Source of the DNA: Acidobacteria bacterium UBA7540
Lineage (GTDB): Bacteria; Acidobacteriota; Terriglobia; UBA7540
DNA: 17,330 nt
Assembly: GCA_002478145.1 (NCBI GenBank)
Contig: DLMI01000147.1
Coordinates: forward strand, 1 to 17,330
Direction: 5' to 3'
A program made the translations under genes and the position numbers. Shown here piece by piece: positions 1 to 8,363 of this stretch (position 1 is its first letter; each line of letters begins with the position of its first letter). Under the pieces are notes generated by a model. That model saw only the letters and a list, made by a program, of their open reading frames with translations. It had not been told where the DNA came from and did no database searches.

Positions 1-1
1 C

Positions 2-166
2 TGGGTCTTAGTTACATCCCTGAGCATCATCTGCGCCAACTTTTGGGGTGGTGTGTCCGGGGAGTGGGCTAATTCTGGGACAAAGCCTCTCTTAGTAATG
101 TTGAGCTCAATCGTAGTCCTCTGCGTCGGCATGGTCGTTGTAGCGTGGGGGAATACTCTTGGCTAG
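2..166 (+). CDS. RhaT-like sugar/proton symporter, C-terminal fragment
   Basis: An open frame enters from the left edge and ends at TAG 164-166, giving the last 54 residues of a membrane protein. Two hydrophobic stretches flank a short loop containing GEWANSG. The pattern of a W followed by SLSIICANFWGG, then GEW, then a hydrophobic segment ending VAWGNTLG matches the end of L-rhamnose/H+ symporters of the RhaT (drug/metabolite transporter) type, as I remember that family. The role would be sugar or sugar-acid uptake across the inner membrane. It ends 23 nt before the dehydrogenase that follows, so the two are probably co-transcribed. The substrate is uncertain because RhaT-like proteins in non-enteric bacteria need not carry rhamnose. 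Only the C-terminus is visible. Confidence 0.7.
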   Translation, partial: WVLVTSLSIICANFWGGVSGEWANSGTKPLLVMLSSIVVLCVGMVVVAWGNTLG

Positions 167-177
167 TTTAATCCATT

Positions 178-184
178 GAGGAGG
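178..184 (+). promoter_or_regulatory. Shine-Dalgarno site that points to an ACG start
   Basis: GAGGAGG, a near-perfect anti-16S match, lies 5 nt before the ACG at 190-192. No ATG, GTG or TTG in the dehydrogenase frame is near it. This decides the likely start of the following gene. Confidence 0.7.
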
Positions 185-189
185 ACGCT

Positions 190-945
190 ACGAAGTCAGA
201 GCGGCAGATAGCTTTAGTTACTGGAGCAAGCAGCGGCATAGGTCATGCAACGGCAGTGGAGCTAGCCCGACGAGACTATGCGGTTGCAGTTCATTATTTC
301 CGGAATGAGCGAGGAGCCCAGGAAGCTTTGGAAAAGATTCGTCGTTTTCACGGAGATGCTTTCACGGTCAAGGCTGACGTCAGAAGCAAGGTCGACGTTG
401 AAGGCATGGTAGACAAAGTTCTTAGTGAGTTCGGGAAGATCGATGTCTTAGTTAACAATGCCGGGGACCTGATCGCAAACGTTCCGTTTCTTGAAATGAC
501 TGAAGAGCACTGGAATGATGTCTTCGCCGTAAATGTCAACGGTGTCTTCTACTGTGCTCAGGCTGTGGCTCGGAGCATGATTAGCCGAAGAAGTGGTGTC
601 ATTATCAACGTGTCCTCTCTGGCCGCCCGCGCCGGCGGAGCGGTGGGCGCCTTGGCCTATGCTTCAGCGAAGGGTGCCGTCTTGACCTTCACGAAGGGAC
701 TCGCGAAGGCCTTGGCTCCATTCGGCATACGAGTCAACGGAGTGGCGCCAGGAGTAATTCTGACTGCCCAGCATGAAGTTCACACTCCTAAAGATGTCTT
801 CGCGACGTATGTCGATAGTATTCCTCTTAAGCGCGCGGGCACTGCCGAGGAAATTGCATCTGTCATAGCCTTCTTGGCTTCTCCTGATTCATCTTATCTG
901 ATGGGCGAAACTATTGAAGTAAATGGTGGTCTACGAATGGATTAA
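190..945 (+). CDS. SDR-family short-chain dehydrogenase, apparent ACG start
   Basis: A classical short-chain dehydrogenase/reductase of 251 residues if read from ACG 190. The nucleotide-binding motif TGASSGIG is at residues 11-18, NNAG at about 89-92, and the catalytic Ser143, Tyr157 and Lys161 sit in VSS and YASAK; the end VNGGLRMD is typical. It should be a soluble NAD(P)-dependent oxidoreductase, here probably acting on a sugar or sugar acid because of its neighbours. Start choice: the first canonical start is GTG 256, which would delete the whole dinucleotide-binding motif, and an in-frame TAA at 169 closes the frame upstream. ACG 190 lies 5 nt after GAGGAGG and gives a normal SDR N-terminus. 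Either ACG is used, or an ATG has been lost by mutation or a base-calling error, which would make this a weakly expressed or damaged gene. Confidence 0.88.
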   Translation, partial: TKSERQIALVTGASSGIGHATAVELARRDYAVAVHYFRNERGAQEALEKIRRFHGDAFTVKADVRSKVDVEGMVDKVLSEFGKIDVLVNNAGDLIANVPFLEMTEEHWNDVFAVNVNGVFYCAQAVARSMISRRSGVIINVSSLAARAGGAVGALAYASAKGAVLTFTKGLAKALAPFGIRVNGVAPGVILTAQHEVHTPKDVFATYVDSIPLKRAGTAEEIASVIAFLASPDSSYLMGETIEVNGGLRMD

Positions 946-1030
946 TCCTGAGACATGATTCCTGAGCTGGACATACCGGTGGTCTGCCCATTTCAATACC
1001 CTCACGGTACGGTCGGAAAGAGGCGCGATC

Positions 1031-3586
1031 ATGGAAGTACAACGCAGACCGAGGAGAAAAAATCGTTTCGGAAGCTCAATGACTGGTGAGAGCATGGTGA
1101 GGATTTTAGCTTTGGTGGCGTTTTTTGTCTCATCCCATGCCCTTCCCGCCACCGCCGCTGACGCGCGGATGCAGTTTCTGGTTTCGCAAGGCCAGGCGCG
1201 GGCCGCCATTGTGGTCGGGCAAGGTGAGTTTTACCATTTTGTGGGGCAGGAACTGAAGCGGTATTTTGAAGCTTTCAGCGGCGTGAAGCTGGAGGTTCTC
1301 ACCCCGGAGGAAGCGCGCAAGAGACCGAAGGATTGGGGGTGGATTCTGGTGGGTGGACCTGAGGGCAACGAACTGGTGCGCGAGGCCGCGTCGAGGAAAC
1401 TGGTGAGCTTCACGGGGTTGAAGGGTGACGGGTTCATTCTGCGCGCGCTACGGCTGGAGGGGCGTCGGGTGCTGGTGGCGGGGGGGAATGAGGAAGCGGC
1501 AACCATGTACGCGGCGTATGACTTGCTGGAGTGTTACGGAGCGGTGTTTCTGCTCACCGGGGAAATCCTGCCGGAGAAGAAAGCGGACTTAGAGTTGCGG
1601 GATTTCGACGAACGCAGCGATCCGGCCTTCCGCCGCCGAGGCCTCCTGGAAACCTTCAACTACCCCAATATGACGATCATGTCGATGGACGACGAGCGCA
1701 GGTTGTTGGACCAGATGGCAAAAATGAAGATGAACTATCTGCAAATCTGGTGGGCGGACTACGCTCCTTTTCTAAGATATGAATACCACGGGGAGACGAA
1801 ATTGATGGGGGATCTTTCTTGGAAAGAAACCGGCTATCAGCTCATCGAGAACAGCATGGGCAGGAACCTGGGTGGTTTATACAATTCGAGCGGCATGAAG
1901 GTAGGCCAGGAATGGTTCAGGAGATTTGGTATCTATCCCCGGTTTGCAGCGCCGGATTACCAGCACATTGAGAACAACGAACAGGGCTTCGAAGCAGCGG
2001 AGAAATACTTGCACGGAACGATCGCTTATGCGGCAAGCCGGAAGATCAAGGTATGGCTCACTATCGATGCAGCATATGTGGTGCCGAATCTGGGTCGATA
2101 CACGACGCGAACCGTGGCCTTGCCCTTCTATCCTGGATGGGGCACCTTCATTTGCCCGGATAATCCGGTGTCGTTGGAACTGAACGAGAACCGGCTGAAG
2201 AGCTTGGTGCAGACTTACTCCGAGGCGGAGGGGTATTTCTTGGCTCTACCGGAGTATTATCCGGTCTGCAATCAGACTGAGCGGGACCGACAGTTCTATC
2301 GAAACTTGCGGTCCCAGTATCCAGGTGAGGCGGAGGAGCGAGCCGGGTTTGCAGGGGATATTCCTCAAGACAACAACACACTAATCGATTCAAATAGTGG
2401 CTCTGTATACCTAATACAAAAGCTCATGACAGCGCGGGATCGGATCGCGCCCCAGGCAAAGCTGGGGATAGGAGGGTTCGGGCACCTCTATCTGCTCCCT
2501 TATTTGCATAAGATGTTTCCCACCAGCGTGCCCTTTACCGACATGGAATCACGCGCCATCTGGACACCGACAGGCGTGCCGATGGAGATGTTAGGGGGAA
2601 TGGGGGAGAGGGAGAACACGCTTCAGAACCGGATCGACGACGATGGCGCCATGCTCGGGATGCAGTTTAACGTGAACCTCTATTACAAGGATCAGGTGCT
2701 GGAGGGAGGCTTGAAATATGGCTTGGCGGGCTTCGCCTCGCAGGTGAATCGGGCGCGAGGGACGGAGACGAATACCAAGTTCATGGCGGAAGGAGAGTGG
2801 AACCCGCACCTGACGCCACAGGAGTTCTATCGCAATTATCCCCAGCGGATCTTCGGCGAGCGCGCGTTGCCACGCATGTTGAAAGCCTTGGATACGCTGG
2901 AGAAAAACGAGGAATACTTGGGTTGGAATGGCCGGGGGAACCTTCCTGGGGGAGCGCCTGCCGAGTTGTCCGTCGCTTACGAATATTACAAGCAGCCGAA
3001 CCCCTTCGATGGTCCGCGATCCAATGGATGGCGATCTTCCATCAGCAGTCTTCACGACCGCATCCCCGCCTTTACGGGAAGCATAAAGATACTTCAGGAA
3101 GCGCTTGACGGCCTCGAGCGCGCTCGCTCCGAGGTCGAACCGCACTCGCAGGCGTATTTGGCTTTCCTGCTTAACCGGACAGAAGCCTACATTCTGTACT
3201 TGCAAACGCTGATCGTCTGGGATCAAGCATATATTGACCTGGACAATGCGTTTGTAGCCTACAGATCAGGAGCCGACCGCAATGAGTTTTTGACCCAACT
3301 GGACAAGAGCCTGAAAGAATTCCAGAATGCCCGGTCAAAGGCAGTTACGATGGCGGAGAAGTGGTCGGAGATGGTGGATCACCCATCGGACTTGGGAGTG
3401 CTGTATACGATCAATATGTACGTGATTGACGGTACAGAATTGACCGAGAAGTTAATTGAGAATATTGATAATTTTCATCACGGGCGGGATTATGTCGCGC
3501 CTGTAGATTTTGGGAAGATATTCGTGCCTTGGCCGGGAATCGCCACCGTTCCCTACATGGCATCGGAAGAAGTTGCACCGCAATAA
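1031..3586 (+). CDS. Exported glycoside-hydrolase-like protein with alpha-glucuronidase-type N-terminal domain
   Basis: 851 residues from ATG 1031, which has AAAGAGG 7 nt upstream. A hydrophobic segment at residues 23-40 followed by TAADA is a signal peptide. A later start at ATG 1094 would give a more compact one, so the start is not certain. Residues about 55-195 resemble the domain preceding the catalytic barrel in GH67/GH115 and DUF4838 proteins: an extended strand pattern, then GDGFILRAL, VAGGNEEAATMYAAYDLLE.YGAVF and a closing FRRRGLL. Residues about 200-560 look like a beta/alpha barrel with many aromatics (LQIWWADYAP, LALPEYYP with Glu408 a possible catalytic acid). The last 250 residues are mostly helical. 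The likely role is cleavage of a glycoside, perhaps uronic-acid-linked, in the periplasm or outside. The exact GH family and substrate are not established. Confidence 0.7.
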   Translation: MEVQRRPRRKNRFGSSMTGESMVRILALVAFFVSSHALPATAADARMQFLVSQGQARAAIVVGQGEFYHFVGQELKRYFEAFSGVKLEVLTPEEARKRPKDWGWILVGGPEGNELVREAASRKLVSFTGLKGDGFILRALRLEGRRVLVAGGNEEAATMYAAYDLLECYGAVFLLTGEILPEKKADLELRDFDERSDPAFRRRGLLETFNYPNMTIMSMDDERRLLDQMAKMKMNYLQIWWADYAPFLRYEYHGETKLMGDLSWKETGYQLIENSMGRNLGGLYNSSGMKVGQEWFRRFGIYPRFAAPDYQHIENNEQGFEAAEKYLHGTIAYAASRKIKVWLTIDAAYVVPNLGRYTTRTVALPFYPGWGTFICPDNPVSLELNENRLKSLVQTYSEAEGYFLALPEYYPVCNQTERDRQFYRNLRSQYPGEAEERAGFAGDIPQDNNTLIDSNSGSVYLIQKLMTARDRIAPQAKLGIGGFGHLYLLPYLHKMFPTSVPFTDMESRAIWTPTGVPMEMLGGMGERENTLQNRIDDDGAMLGMQFNVNLYYKDQVLEGGLKYGLAGFASQVNRARGTETNTKFMAEGEWNPHLTPQEFYRNYPQRIFGERALPRMLKALDTLEKNEEYLGWNGRGNLPGGAPAELSVAYEYYKQPNPFDGPRSNGWRSSISSLHDRIPAFTGSIKILQEALDGLERARSEVEPHSQAYLAFLLNRTEAYILYLQTLIVWDQAYIDLDNAFVAYRSGADRNEFLTQLDKSLKEFQNARSKAVTMAEKWSEMVDHPSDLGVLYTINMYVIDGTELTEKLIENIDNFHHGRDYVAPVDFGKIFVPWPGIATVPYMASEEVAPQ

Positions 3587-3760
3587 ACGAAAGAGAGAAG
3601 GATGGCAGAACCTTTGGAGACCCAAAACCCAGCGGCCGGGACGGAAAAGCGGCCGGTGTCCGCGCTCCGCCACCATTCGAAATGCCGCATGCACAAACTC
3701 TTTCACTCGCGGCGGGGCAAAACCTCGCGCAGGTCAAGACCAGGCGAGGAGCCTTGTGTA
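3587..3760 (+). other. Intergenic stretch with two GCGGCCGG copies
   Basis: 174 nt between the hydrolase-like gene and the epimerase. It is open in the epimerase frame, but its translation is rich in Arg, His and Pro and looks non-coding. It holds two GCGGCCGG copies 20 nt apart (3631 and 3651). I see no terminator or convincing promoter. Confidence 0.4.
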
Positions 3761-4597
3761 ATGCGGAAGAGATTCTGCCTTAATTCAGCGACGATAAGGA
3801 AGACGCCACTTGAGGAGCAGATTTGGCTGGCCTCTGAAGCGGGCTTTCCTCGAGTTGGATTGTGGTTCGACGATATTGAGGCTGCAACGAGCCGTGGGGT
3901 CTCTTTGGACGAAATTGCAGGCTGGGTTAAACGAGCCAAGTTAAAGGTTGAGGAGTTGTGCTTCCTCGGCGGCTGGCAAAGCGTCGAGGAAGGACAGTTT
4001 CCACTTGTTCTCCAGCGGACCCGGCACCTCTGCCGGGTTTCACGCGCCCTCGACTGCGATATCGTTGTCGCCGTCCCTCCCCTTAATCCAGGATCGCTGG
4101 CTGGCGCTCCAGCCTGCTTACGCGAGGTATGTCGCGCTGCCGCTGAGTTTAGTGTTCAAATCGCCTTGGAGTTCCCGGGAACTGCTGCAGAAGTAAAGGA
4201 TCTCGCCACGGCGTGGCAGGTCGTCTCGCTGGCTGGGTGCGAAAATGCCGGTTTGGTGCTGGATTCATTTCATTTTTTCCTGGGCGGCTCAAGAATAGAC
4301 GACCTAGCCGGAATTCCCGGTGAAAAGATCTTCTTGGTTCATCTGTCTGATGCGATGGATGTTCCGCTGGAAAAGCTGCGGAGGCCCCATGATTTCCGGA
4401 CGTTCCCGGGAGAAGGTACCCTTGAATACGGGCCGCTTTTGAGGGCGCTTCAGGATATAGGTTATCAGGGTGCCTTCTCTCTGGAGATTTGGAATCAACG
4501 GTTGAATGAAACCGACCCGGCGGAAGTGGCGCGCAAAGGATTTGAATCGCTGCTCGGGTTGGAACAGCTTGTGAGTTCACCCGCTACAACGAAATAG
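3761..4597 (+). CDS. Sugar phosphate isomerase/epimerase (xylose isomerase-like TIM barrel)
   Basis: 278 residues from ATG 3761. This start has GCGAGGAG 9 nt upstream and begins the family-like sequence MRKRFCLNSATIRK; the frame is open further upstream to ATG 3602 but that part is not protein-like. The protein matches the AP-endonuclease-2/xylose-isomerase-like barrel family (PF01261). Candidate metal and active-site residues are Glu137 (ALEF), Asp168 and His171 (LDSFH), His194 (VHLSDA) and Glu242 (LEIWN), with PGEG near 216-219. It should be a cytosolic enzyme interconverting keto-sugars or epimers with a divalent metal. It sits between the hydrolase-like protein and the transaldolase, which supports a role in sugar breakdown. 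The substrate cannot be assigned; such proteins are also annotated as hydroxypyruvate isomerases or inosose dehydratases. Confidence 0.85.
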   Translation: MRKRFCLNSATIRKTPLEEQIWLASEAGFPRVGLWFDDIEAATSRGVSLDEIAGWVKRAKLKVEELCFLGGWQSVEEGQFPLVLQRTRHLCRVSRALDCDIVVAVPPLNPGSLAGAPACLREVCRAAAEFSVQIALEFPGTAAEVKDLATAWQVVSLAGCENAGLVLDSFHFFLGGSRIDDLAGIPGEKIFLVHLSDAMDVPLEKLRRPHDFRTFPGEGTLEYGPLLRALQDIGYQGAFSLEIWNQRLNETDPAEVARKGFESLLGLEQLVSSPATTK

Positions 4598-4691
4598 CTC
4601 AGGTAGTGGGAGGCGCCTACGCGCAAAGGGCCATGCCGCCCCAAGAAAGACCCAAATTCGAAGAAGCCAGTTTCACAGGAGTGAGACCCGT

Positions 4692-5762
4692 ATGGGCGAA
4701 GGGTATTTTCATCGAGTCGCGAGTGAAACGCCAACCCGATTGTGGATAAACAACCCGATCCTGGAGGACGCCGACCGTGCCATTGTGGCGGGCGCCATCA
4801 GTTGCACAACGAATCCGACGTACTGTGCCAATCTGCTCAAAACCAAGTTAGAGTCAAGCTATGTTTTGAACTTGATTGACCGTGTCGTCCAGCAGACTCG
4901 GGAAAATAAGACGGCGTCCGAGCTCGTAATGCAACACTTGGTCAAGCGGGTCATGGAAAGATTTCTGCCCCTGTACGAGCGTAAGCCAGGACTCGAAGGC
5001 CTCGTCTCCATTCAAGGCGACCCACATGGTGACGAGAACACTGACTTTATCGTGGACGAAGCGTTGCGATTTCGGAAGCTCGAGAAGAACTTTATTACCA
5101 AGATTCCCGTGAATGAAGCAGGCCTGCGGGCCATCGAAGTCCTGATCGCCGAGAATATGCCGATCATTGCAACGGAAGTCTTCGCGGTCGAACAGGCTAT
5201 TCAAGTCTGTGAGCTTTACTGCCGAGTTTGTGAAAAAACGGGTTACCATCCGCCTTTCTATGTCACGCACATTACGGGCATCTTTGACGAGTACTTGGTC
5301 AACTACGTCAAGCGCACGGGCGTTAATATCTCACCTGAAGCGCTTTTCCAGGCGGGTTGTGCGGTGGCGCGCAAGCAATACCGCATCCTGAGGGAGCGCC
5401 GATATCCGGTGCTCATGCTTGGAGGCGGGGCGCGCGGCACCCACCACTTCACCGAGATGGTCGGCGGTGAGGCTCACATTACCATTAACTGGAGCACCGC
5501 GAAGGAGCTGATCACCGCGAATCCGGCCGTCATTCCGCGCATGGACACTCCAGAGTCGCCGCAAGTGATCGAGGAACTGTTGGCCAACCTCCCCGATTTT
5601 CGTAAAGCCTATCTGGAGGGTGGCCTCGCCCTCGAGGAATTCAAAGATTTCGGACCCCTTCAGTACTTCCGCGGCATGTTCGTCAAAGGGTGGGATACGT
5701 TGGTCGAAAACGTCCGGGAACGCCGCCGCACGCTTTTGATGATTCCCTCCTCGTCAGCTTGA
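4692..5762 (+). CDS. Transaldolase-family protein
   Basis: 356 residues from ATG 4692, with AGGAG about 10 nt upstream. The family is recognised from GAISCTTNPTY (about 34-44), the Schiff-base lysine context NFITKIPVNEAGLRA with Lys137, and a late block HHFTEMVGGEAHITINW. The C-terminus is longer than in minimal fructose-6-phosphate aldolases and ends with a conserved-looking FGPLQYFRGMFVKGWDTL. The expected chemistry is aldol cleavage or transfer of a dihydroxyacetone unit from a keto-sugar phosphate in the cytosol. Oddity: the early strand that carries a conserved active-site Asp in transaldolases reads TRLWINNP here, apparently with Asn20 in that place. It may therefore be a divergent aldolase rather than pentose-phosphate transaldolase. 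Its position right after the sugar epimerase fits a catabolic role. Confidence 0.85.
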   Translation: MGEGYFHRVASETPTRLWINNPILEDADRAIVAGAISCTTNPTYCANLLKTKLESSYVLNLIDRVVQQTRENKTASELVMQHLVKRVMERFLPLYERKPGLEGLVSIQGDPHGDENTDFIVDEALRFRKLEKNFITKIPVNEAGLRAIEVLIAENMPIIATEVFAVEQAIQVCELYCRVCEKTGYHPPFYVTHITGIFDEYLVNYVKRTGVNISPEALFQAGCAVARKQYRILRERRYPVLMLGGGARGTHHFTEMVGGEAHITINWSTAKELITANPAVIPRMDTPESPQVIEELLANLPDFRKAYLEGGLALEEFKDFGPLQYFRGMFVKGWDTLVENVRERRRTLLMIPSSSA

Positions 5763-5898
5763 GGAGAGGAATGGCCGAAAACGCATCTTGAATTCTCAAG
5801 GAGTTCCGGTGCCGAGAGAGCGCCGCGCTACTGCAAACTGAGCCAATAAGAGGCGTTCCAGAATTGCGCCAGATTAAGACATGATCTAGCAAGGAGAA

Positions 5899-6969
5899 AT
5901 GACCGTGGAGACATTTCGAGTGGGATTCACGCATGATTTTCTAAACGCTTCCGGCCAAGTAGCCATGGGGGATATAGGGCTTCAGACGCTAATCGATACA
6001 CCGGGTGTTTCTGTAGAGTTCTTAGCTGACCTCCCTGAGATTTCTGCCGAGCAGGCTGGCCAGTATGATGCAATTATCTCAGGCGGTCCGCGATACACCC
6101 GGCGGACATTTGAGGGGGCGAACCCCAGATTAAGCGTCGTGGCGCGGTTGGGAGTTGGCTACGAAATGGTCGACGTGGGAGCGTTGACGGAGCATGACGT
6201 AATCCTGACAATCACTCCAGATGGGGTCCGTCGGCCAATGGCGGGTGCCATCGTCACGCTCTTGCTGGCTCTAGCCCATGAGCTTTTGGTTAAGGATCGA
6301 CTGGTTCGTCACGGAAGATGGCAGGAACGATCAAACGTCAGGACAACCGGCCTGACGGGAAGGATCTTTGGATCAGTGGGGTTGGGCAATATTGGGTGCG
6401 AGGTTTTTCGACTGATCAAGCCTTTTGAGATGGTTCATCTGGCGGCGGACCCTTTCGTGAAGCCTGGGGACGTTGTGGAACTGGGAGTTGAACTCGTTAG
6501 CCTAGAAACACTGCTGCGCCGGAGCGACTTTGTGAGTCTCCATTGCCCACTGACGCCCGAGACCCGAGGTCTGATTGGTGAACGGGAAATTTCCTGGATG
6601 AAACCATCAGCGTACATTATCAATGCTTCTCGTGGACCGGTGGTGGACCAGGGCGCGCTTTACCGAGCGCTAAGGGACCACAAGATTCGTGGCGCGGGAC
6701 TCGATGTATTCGAGAAGGAGCCGATCTCAGAGGATGACCCTTTGCTCGGACTGGATAACCTGATCTTGAGTCCCCACAACTTGTGCCATACCGATCAATG
6801 CATCCTGGGGATGGGGACGTCGGCAATTGAATCCGTTCTGTCGGGTCTAAGCGGTGAAGCACCAACATTTGTCGTAAATCGGCGGGTTCTCGAAAGACCG
6901 GGGATGCGCGCCAAACTTGAAGCCAACCGGGCCCGCTGGCAGGCCCTTAGGAGGCAGAGGCGTGCTTGA
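5899..6969 (+). CDS. D-isomer-specific 2-hydroxyacid dehydrogenase
   Basis: 356 residues from ATG 5899. The NAD-binding domain has GLGNIG at 161-166 with an acidic residue (AADP) at the end of the following strand. The catalytic triad is complete: Arg245 (NASRGPVVD), Glu274 (DVFEKEP) and His293 (SPHN). It belongs to the PGDH/glyoxylate-reductase-like superfamily and lacks the ACT regulatory domain of biosynthetic SerA. The likely reaction is NAD(P)-dependent interconversion of a D-2-hydroxyacid and a 2-oxoacid, as in sugar-acid catabolism. Start choice: AAGGAG ends only 2 nt before ATG 5899 but 8 nt before the in-frame GTG 5905, so GTG 5905 (two residues shorter) may be the real start. A basic tail (RRQRRA) closes the protein. 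136 nt upstream show no gene. Confidence 0.88.
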   Translation: MTVETFRVGFTHDFLNASGQVAMGDIGLQTLIDTPGVSVEFLADLPEISAEQAGQYDAIISGGPRYTRRTFEGANPRLSVVARLGVGYEMVDVGALTEHDVILTITPDGVRRPMAGAIVTLLLALAHELLVKDRLVRHGRWQERSNVRTTGLTGRIFGSVGLGNIGCEVFRLIKPFEMVHLAADPFVKPGDVVELGVELVSLETLLRRSDFVSLHCPLTPETRGLIGEREISWMKPSAYIINASRGPVVDQGALYRALRDHKIRGAGLDVFEKEPISEDDPLLGLDNLILSPHNLCHTDQCILGMGTSAIESVLSGLSGEAPTFVVNRRVLERPGMRAKLEANRARWQALRRQRRA

Positions 6970-7094
6970 ACGACCATGTTGGGATTTCGCGAGCACATCG
7001 CATCAAGAACTTGAGTTGAGGCAATGCGGGCATGAAGCTCCGGACTAGAGACGCGCGCTTAAATTGCGGTACCGGTCCCCTAATTATTCTATTT

Positions 7095-7102
7095 AAGAGA
7101 GG
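7095..7102 (+). promoter_or_regulatory. Shine-Dalgarno site supporting a TTG start
   Basis: AAGAGAGG ends 8 nt before TTG 7111. The in-frame ATG at 7123 would be 20 nt away, so TTG 7111 is the better start. Confidence 0.6.
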
Positions 7103-7110
7103 TTCTATAA

Positions 7111-8298
7111 TTGAGCATTAGCATGACGCATCGTGAACGTATTTTTGCGGCAATCCGTGGCGACGTTCCTGACAGATTGCCCTGGGTTCCACGCCTGGAA
7201 TTCTGGCATCGCGCGCGCCTGCGGCGTGGCACGCTGCCTTCTGAGTTACGTTCCCTTACCCTCACGGAGATCACCGAGCGTCTGGGCGTAGGTTGCTACT
7301 CCTCGGTACCCGATTATACCGACCCTCCGAACGGCGCCACCATGATCGACCGGGCGATTGGAATCCTTCATCTTCCGGTCCTTCCTTATCGCCTCACTCT
7401 TCAGGATGTAGATCGCCGTGTCGTCCGGCATGGCCACGAAACCATTGTCGAATATCATACGCCCTTTGGCTCGATCCGCACTGTCACAGTATTCACCGAC
7501 GAAATGCTGGACGCAGGCGCATCCCTGCCATGGGTTGTCGAGCATGCCATCCGCGAGCCACGCGATTTCGAGGTTGTCAGCCACGTCTTTTCGCAGTTCA
7601 AAATCGAGCCACAGTTGGAGGGCTATCTTGCACGCCGTGCTGAGGTGGGCGAACAGGGGGTCGCGGTCGCTTATCTACTAGGGTCAGCCTGCCCCATCCA
7701 ACACATCATGGGACTGATGCCTCTTGAACAGTTTTTTTATGCTCTCCACGACTATCCAGAGAAAGTCCAGCGGCTCGCCGAGCAAATGGAACCATTTTAC
7801 CAGCGTATCAAGGAAATCGGGGCCGATTCCCCGGCCGAGGTCATCATGCTCGGGGGCAATTATGATGACTCGATAACGCATCCGGCGTTCTTCGCAAAAT
7901 ACATTCTCCCGCCTTTACACGACTATGCAGAAATGCTGCATCGCAAAGGCAAATACTTGATGACCCACACAGATGGGGAGAACCAGCGCCTGTTGGCTTT
8001 GTACGTGCAGGCCGGATTCGACATTGCCGATTCGGTGTGTCCATATCCTATGACCCGGTCGCGGCTCGAAGATATCCGCGCGGCCTTTGCGGACAGCATT
8101 ACTATTTGGGGTGGGATTCCCTCGATCTTACTCTGTGCTAGCAACACTCCCGATGAGGAGTTTCACCGCTCAATTGATGAACTGATCCAACGCAACCGGC
8201 GACAAAGCCACCTTATTCTGGGTGTCAGCGACATGGTGACAGCGGATGCCGAGTGGGATCGTTTGCAGTACATCACCGAAAAGCTAGCAGAGATCTAA
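7111..8298 (+). CDS. Uroporphyrinogen decarboxylase-like protein (first of two)
   Basis: 395 residues from TTG 7111. The protein begins MTHRERIFAAIRGD..DRLPWVPR (from the inner Met), the usual opening of UROD-superfamily proteins (PF01208) outside haem synthesis. A GGNYDDSITHPAFFAKYILPPL block (about 248-268) corresponds to the family's central GDD segment. His286 lies in THTDG, where corrinoid methyltransferases of this fold (MtaA/CmuA type) have H-x-C-G. Here the Cys is replaced by Asp288, so zinc-thiolate chemistry looks unlikely or altered. It lacks the N-terminal arginine motif of HemE. It may be a methyltransferase-like or other enzyme acting on a product of the sugar pathway; the function is unknown. 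It is paired with a second UROD-like gene 65 nt downstream. Confidence 0.8.
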   Translation: MSISMTHRERIFAAIRGDVPDRLPWVPRLEFWHRARLRRGTLPSELRSLTLTEITERLGVGCYSSVPDYTDPPNGATMIDRAIGILHLPVLPYRLTLQDVDRRVVRHGHETIVEYHTPFGSIRTVTVFTDEMLDAGASLPWVVEHAIREPRDFEVVSHVFSQFKIEPQLEGYLARRAEVGEQGVAVAYLLGSACPIQHIMGLMPLEQFFYALHDYPEKVQRLAEQMEPFYQRIKEIGADSPAEVIMLGGNYDDSITHPAFFAKYILPPLHDYAEMLHRKGKYLMTHTDGENQRLLALYVQAGFDIADSVCPYPMTRSRLEDIRAAFADSITIWGGIPSILLCASNTPDEEFHRSIDELIQRNRRQSHLILGVSDMVTADAEWDRLQYITEKLAEI

Positions 8299-8363
8299 TC
8301 GCAACACTGTATTGCGCAACTTCTTATCGCTTTCCGAGGTGCGGAAATAGGCGAGGAGGAAAA

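Noticed and set aside
2591..3226. 211-residue open frame on the - strand
   Set aside because: It is opposite the hydrolase-like gene, without a ribosome site or family similarity.
7002..7013. TCAAGAACTTGA imperfect palindrome upstream of the first UROD-like gene as an operator
   Set aside because: It is a single 5-bp half-site pair with no second copy in the cluster, so chance is a sufficient explanation.
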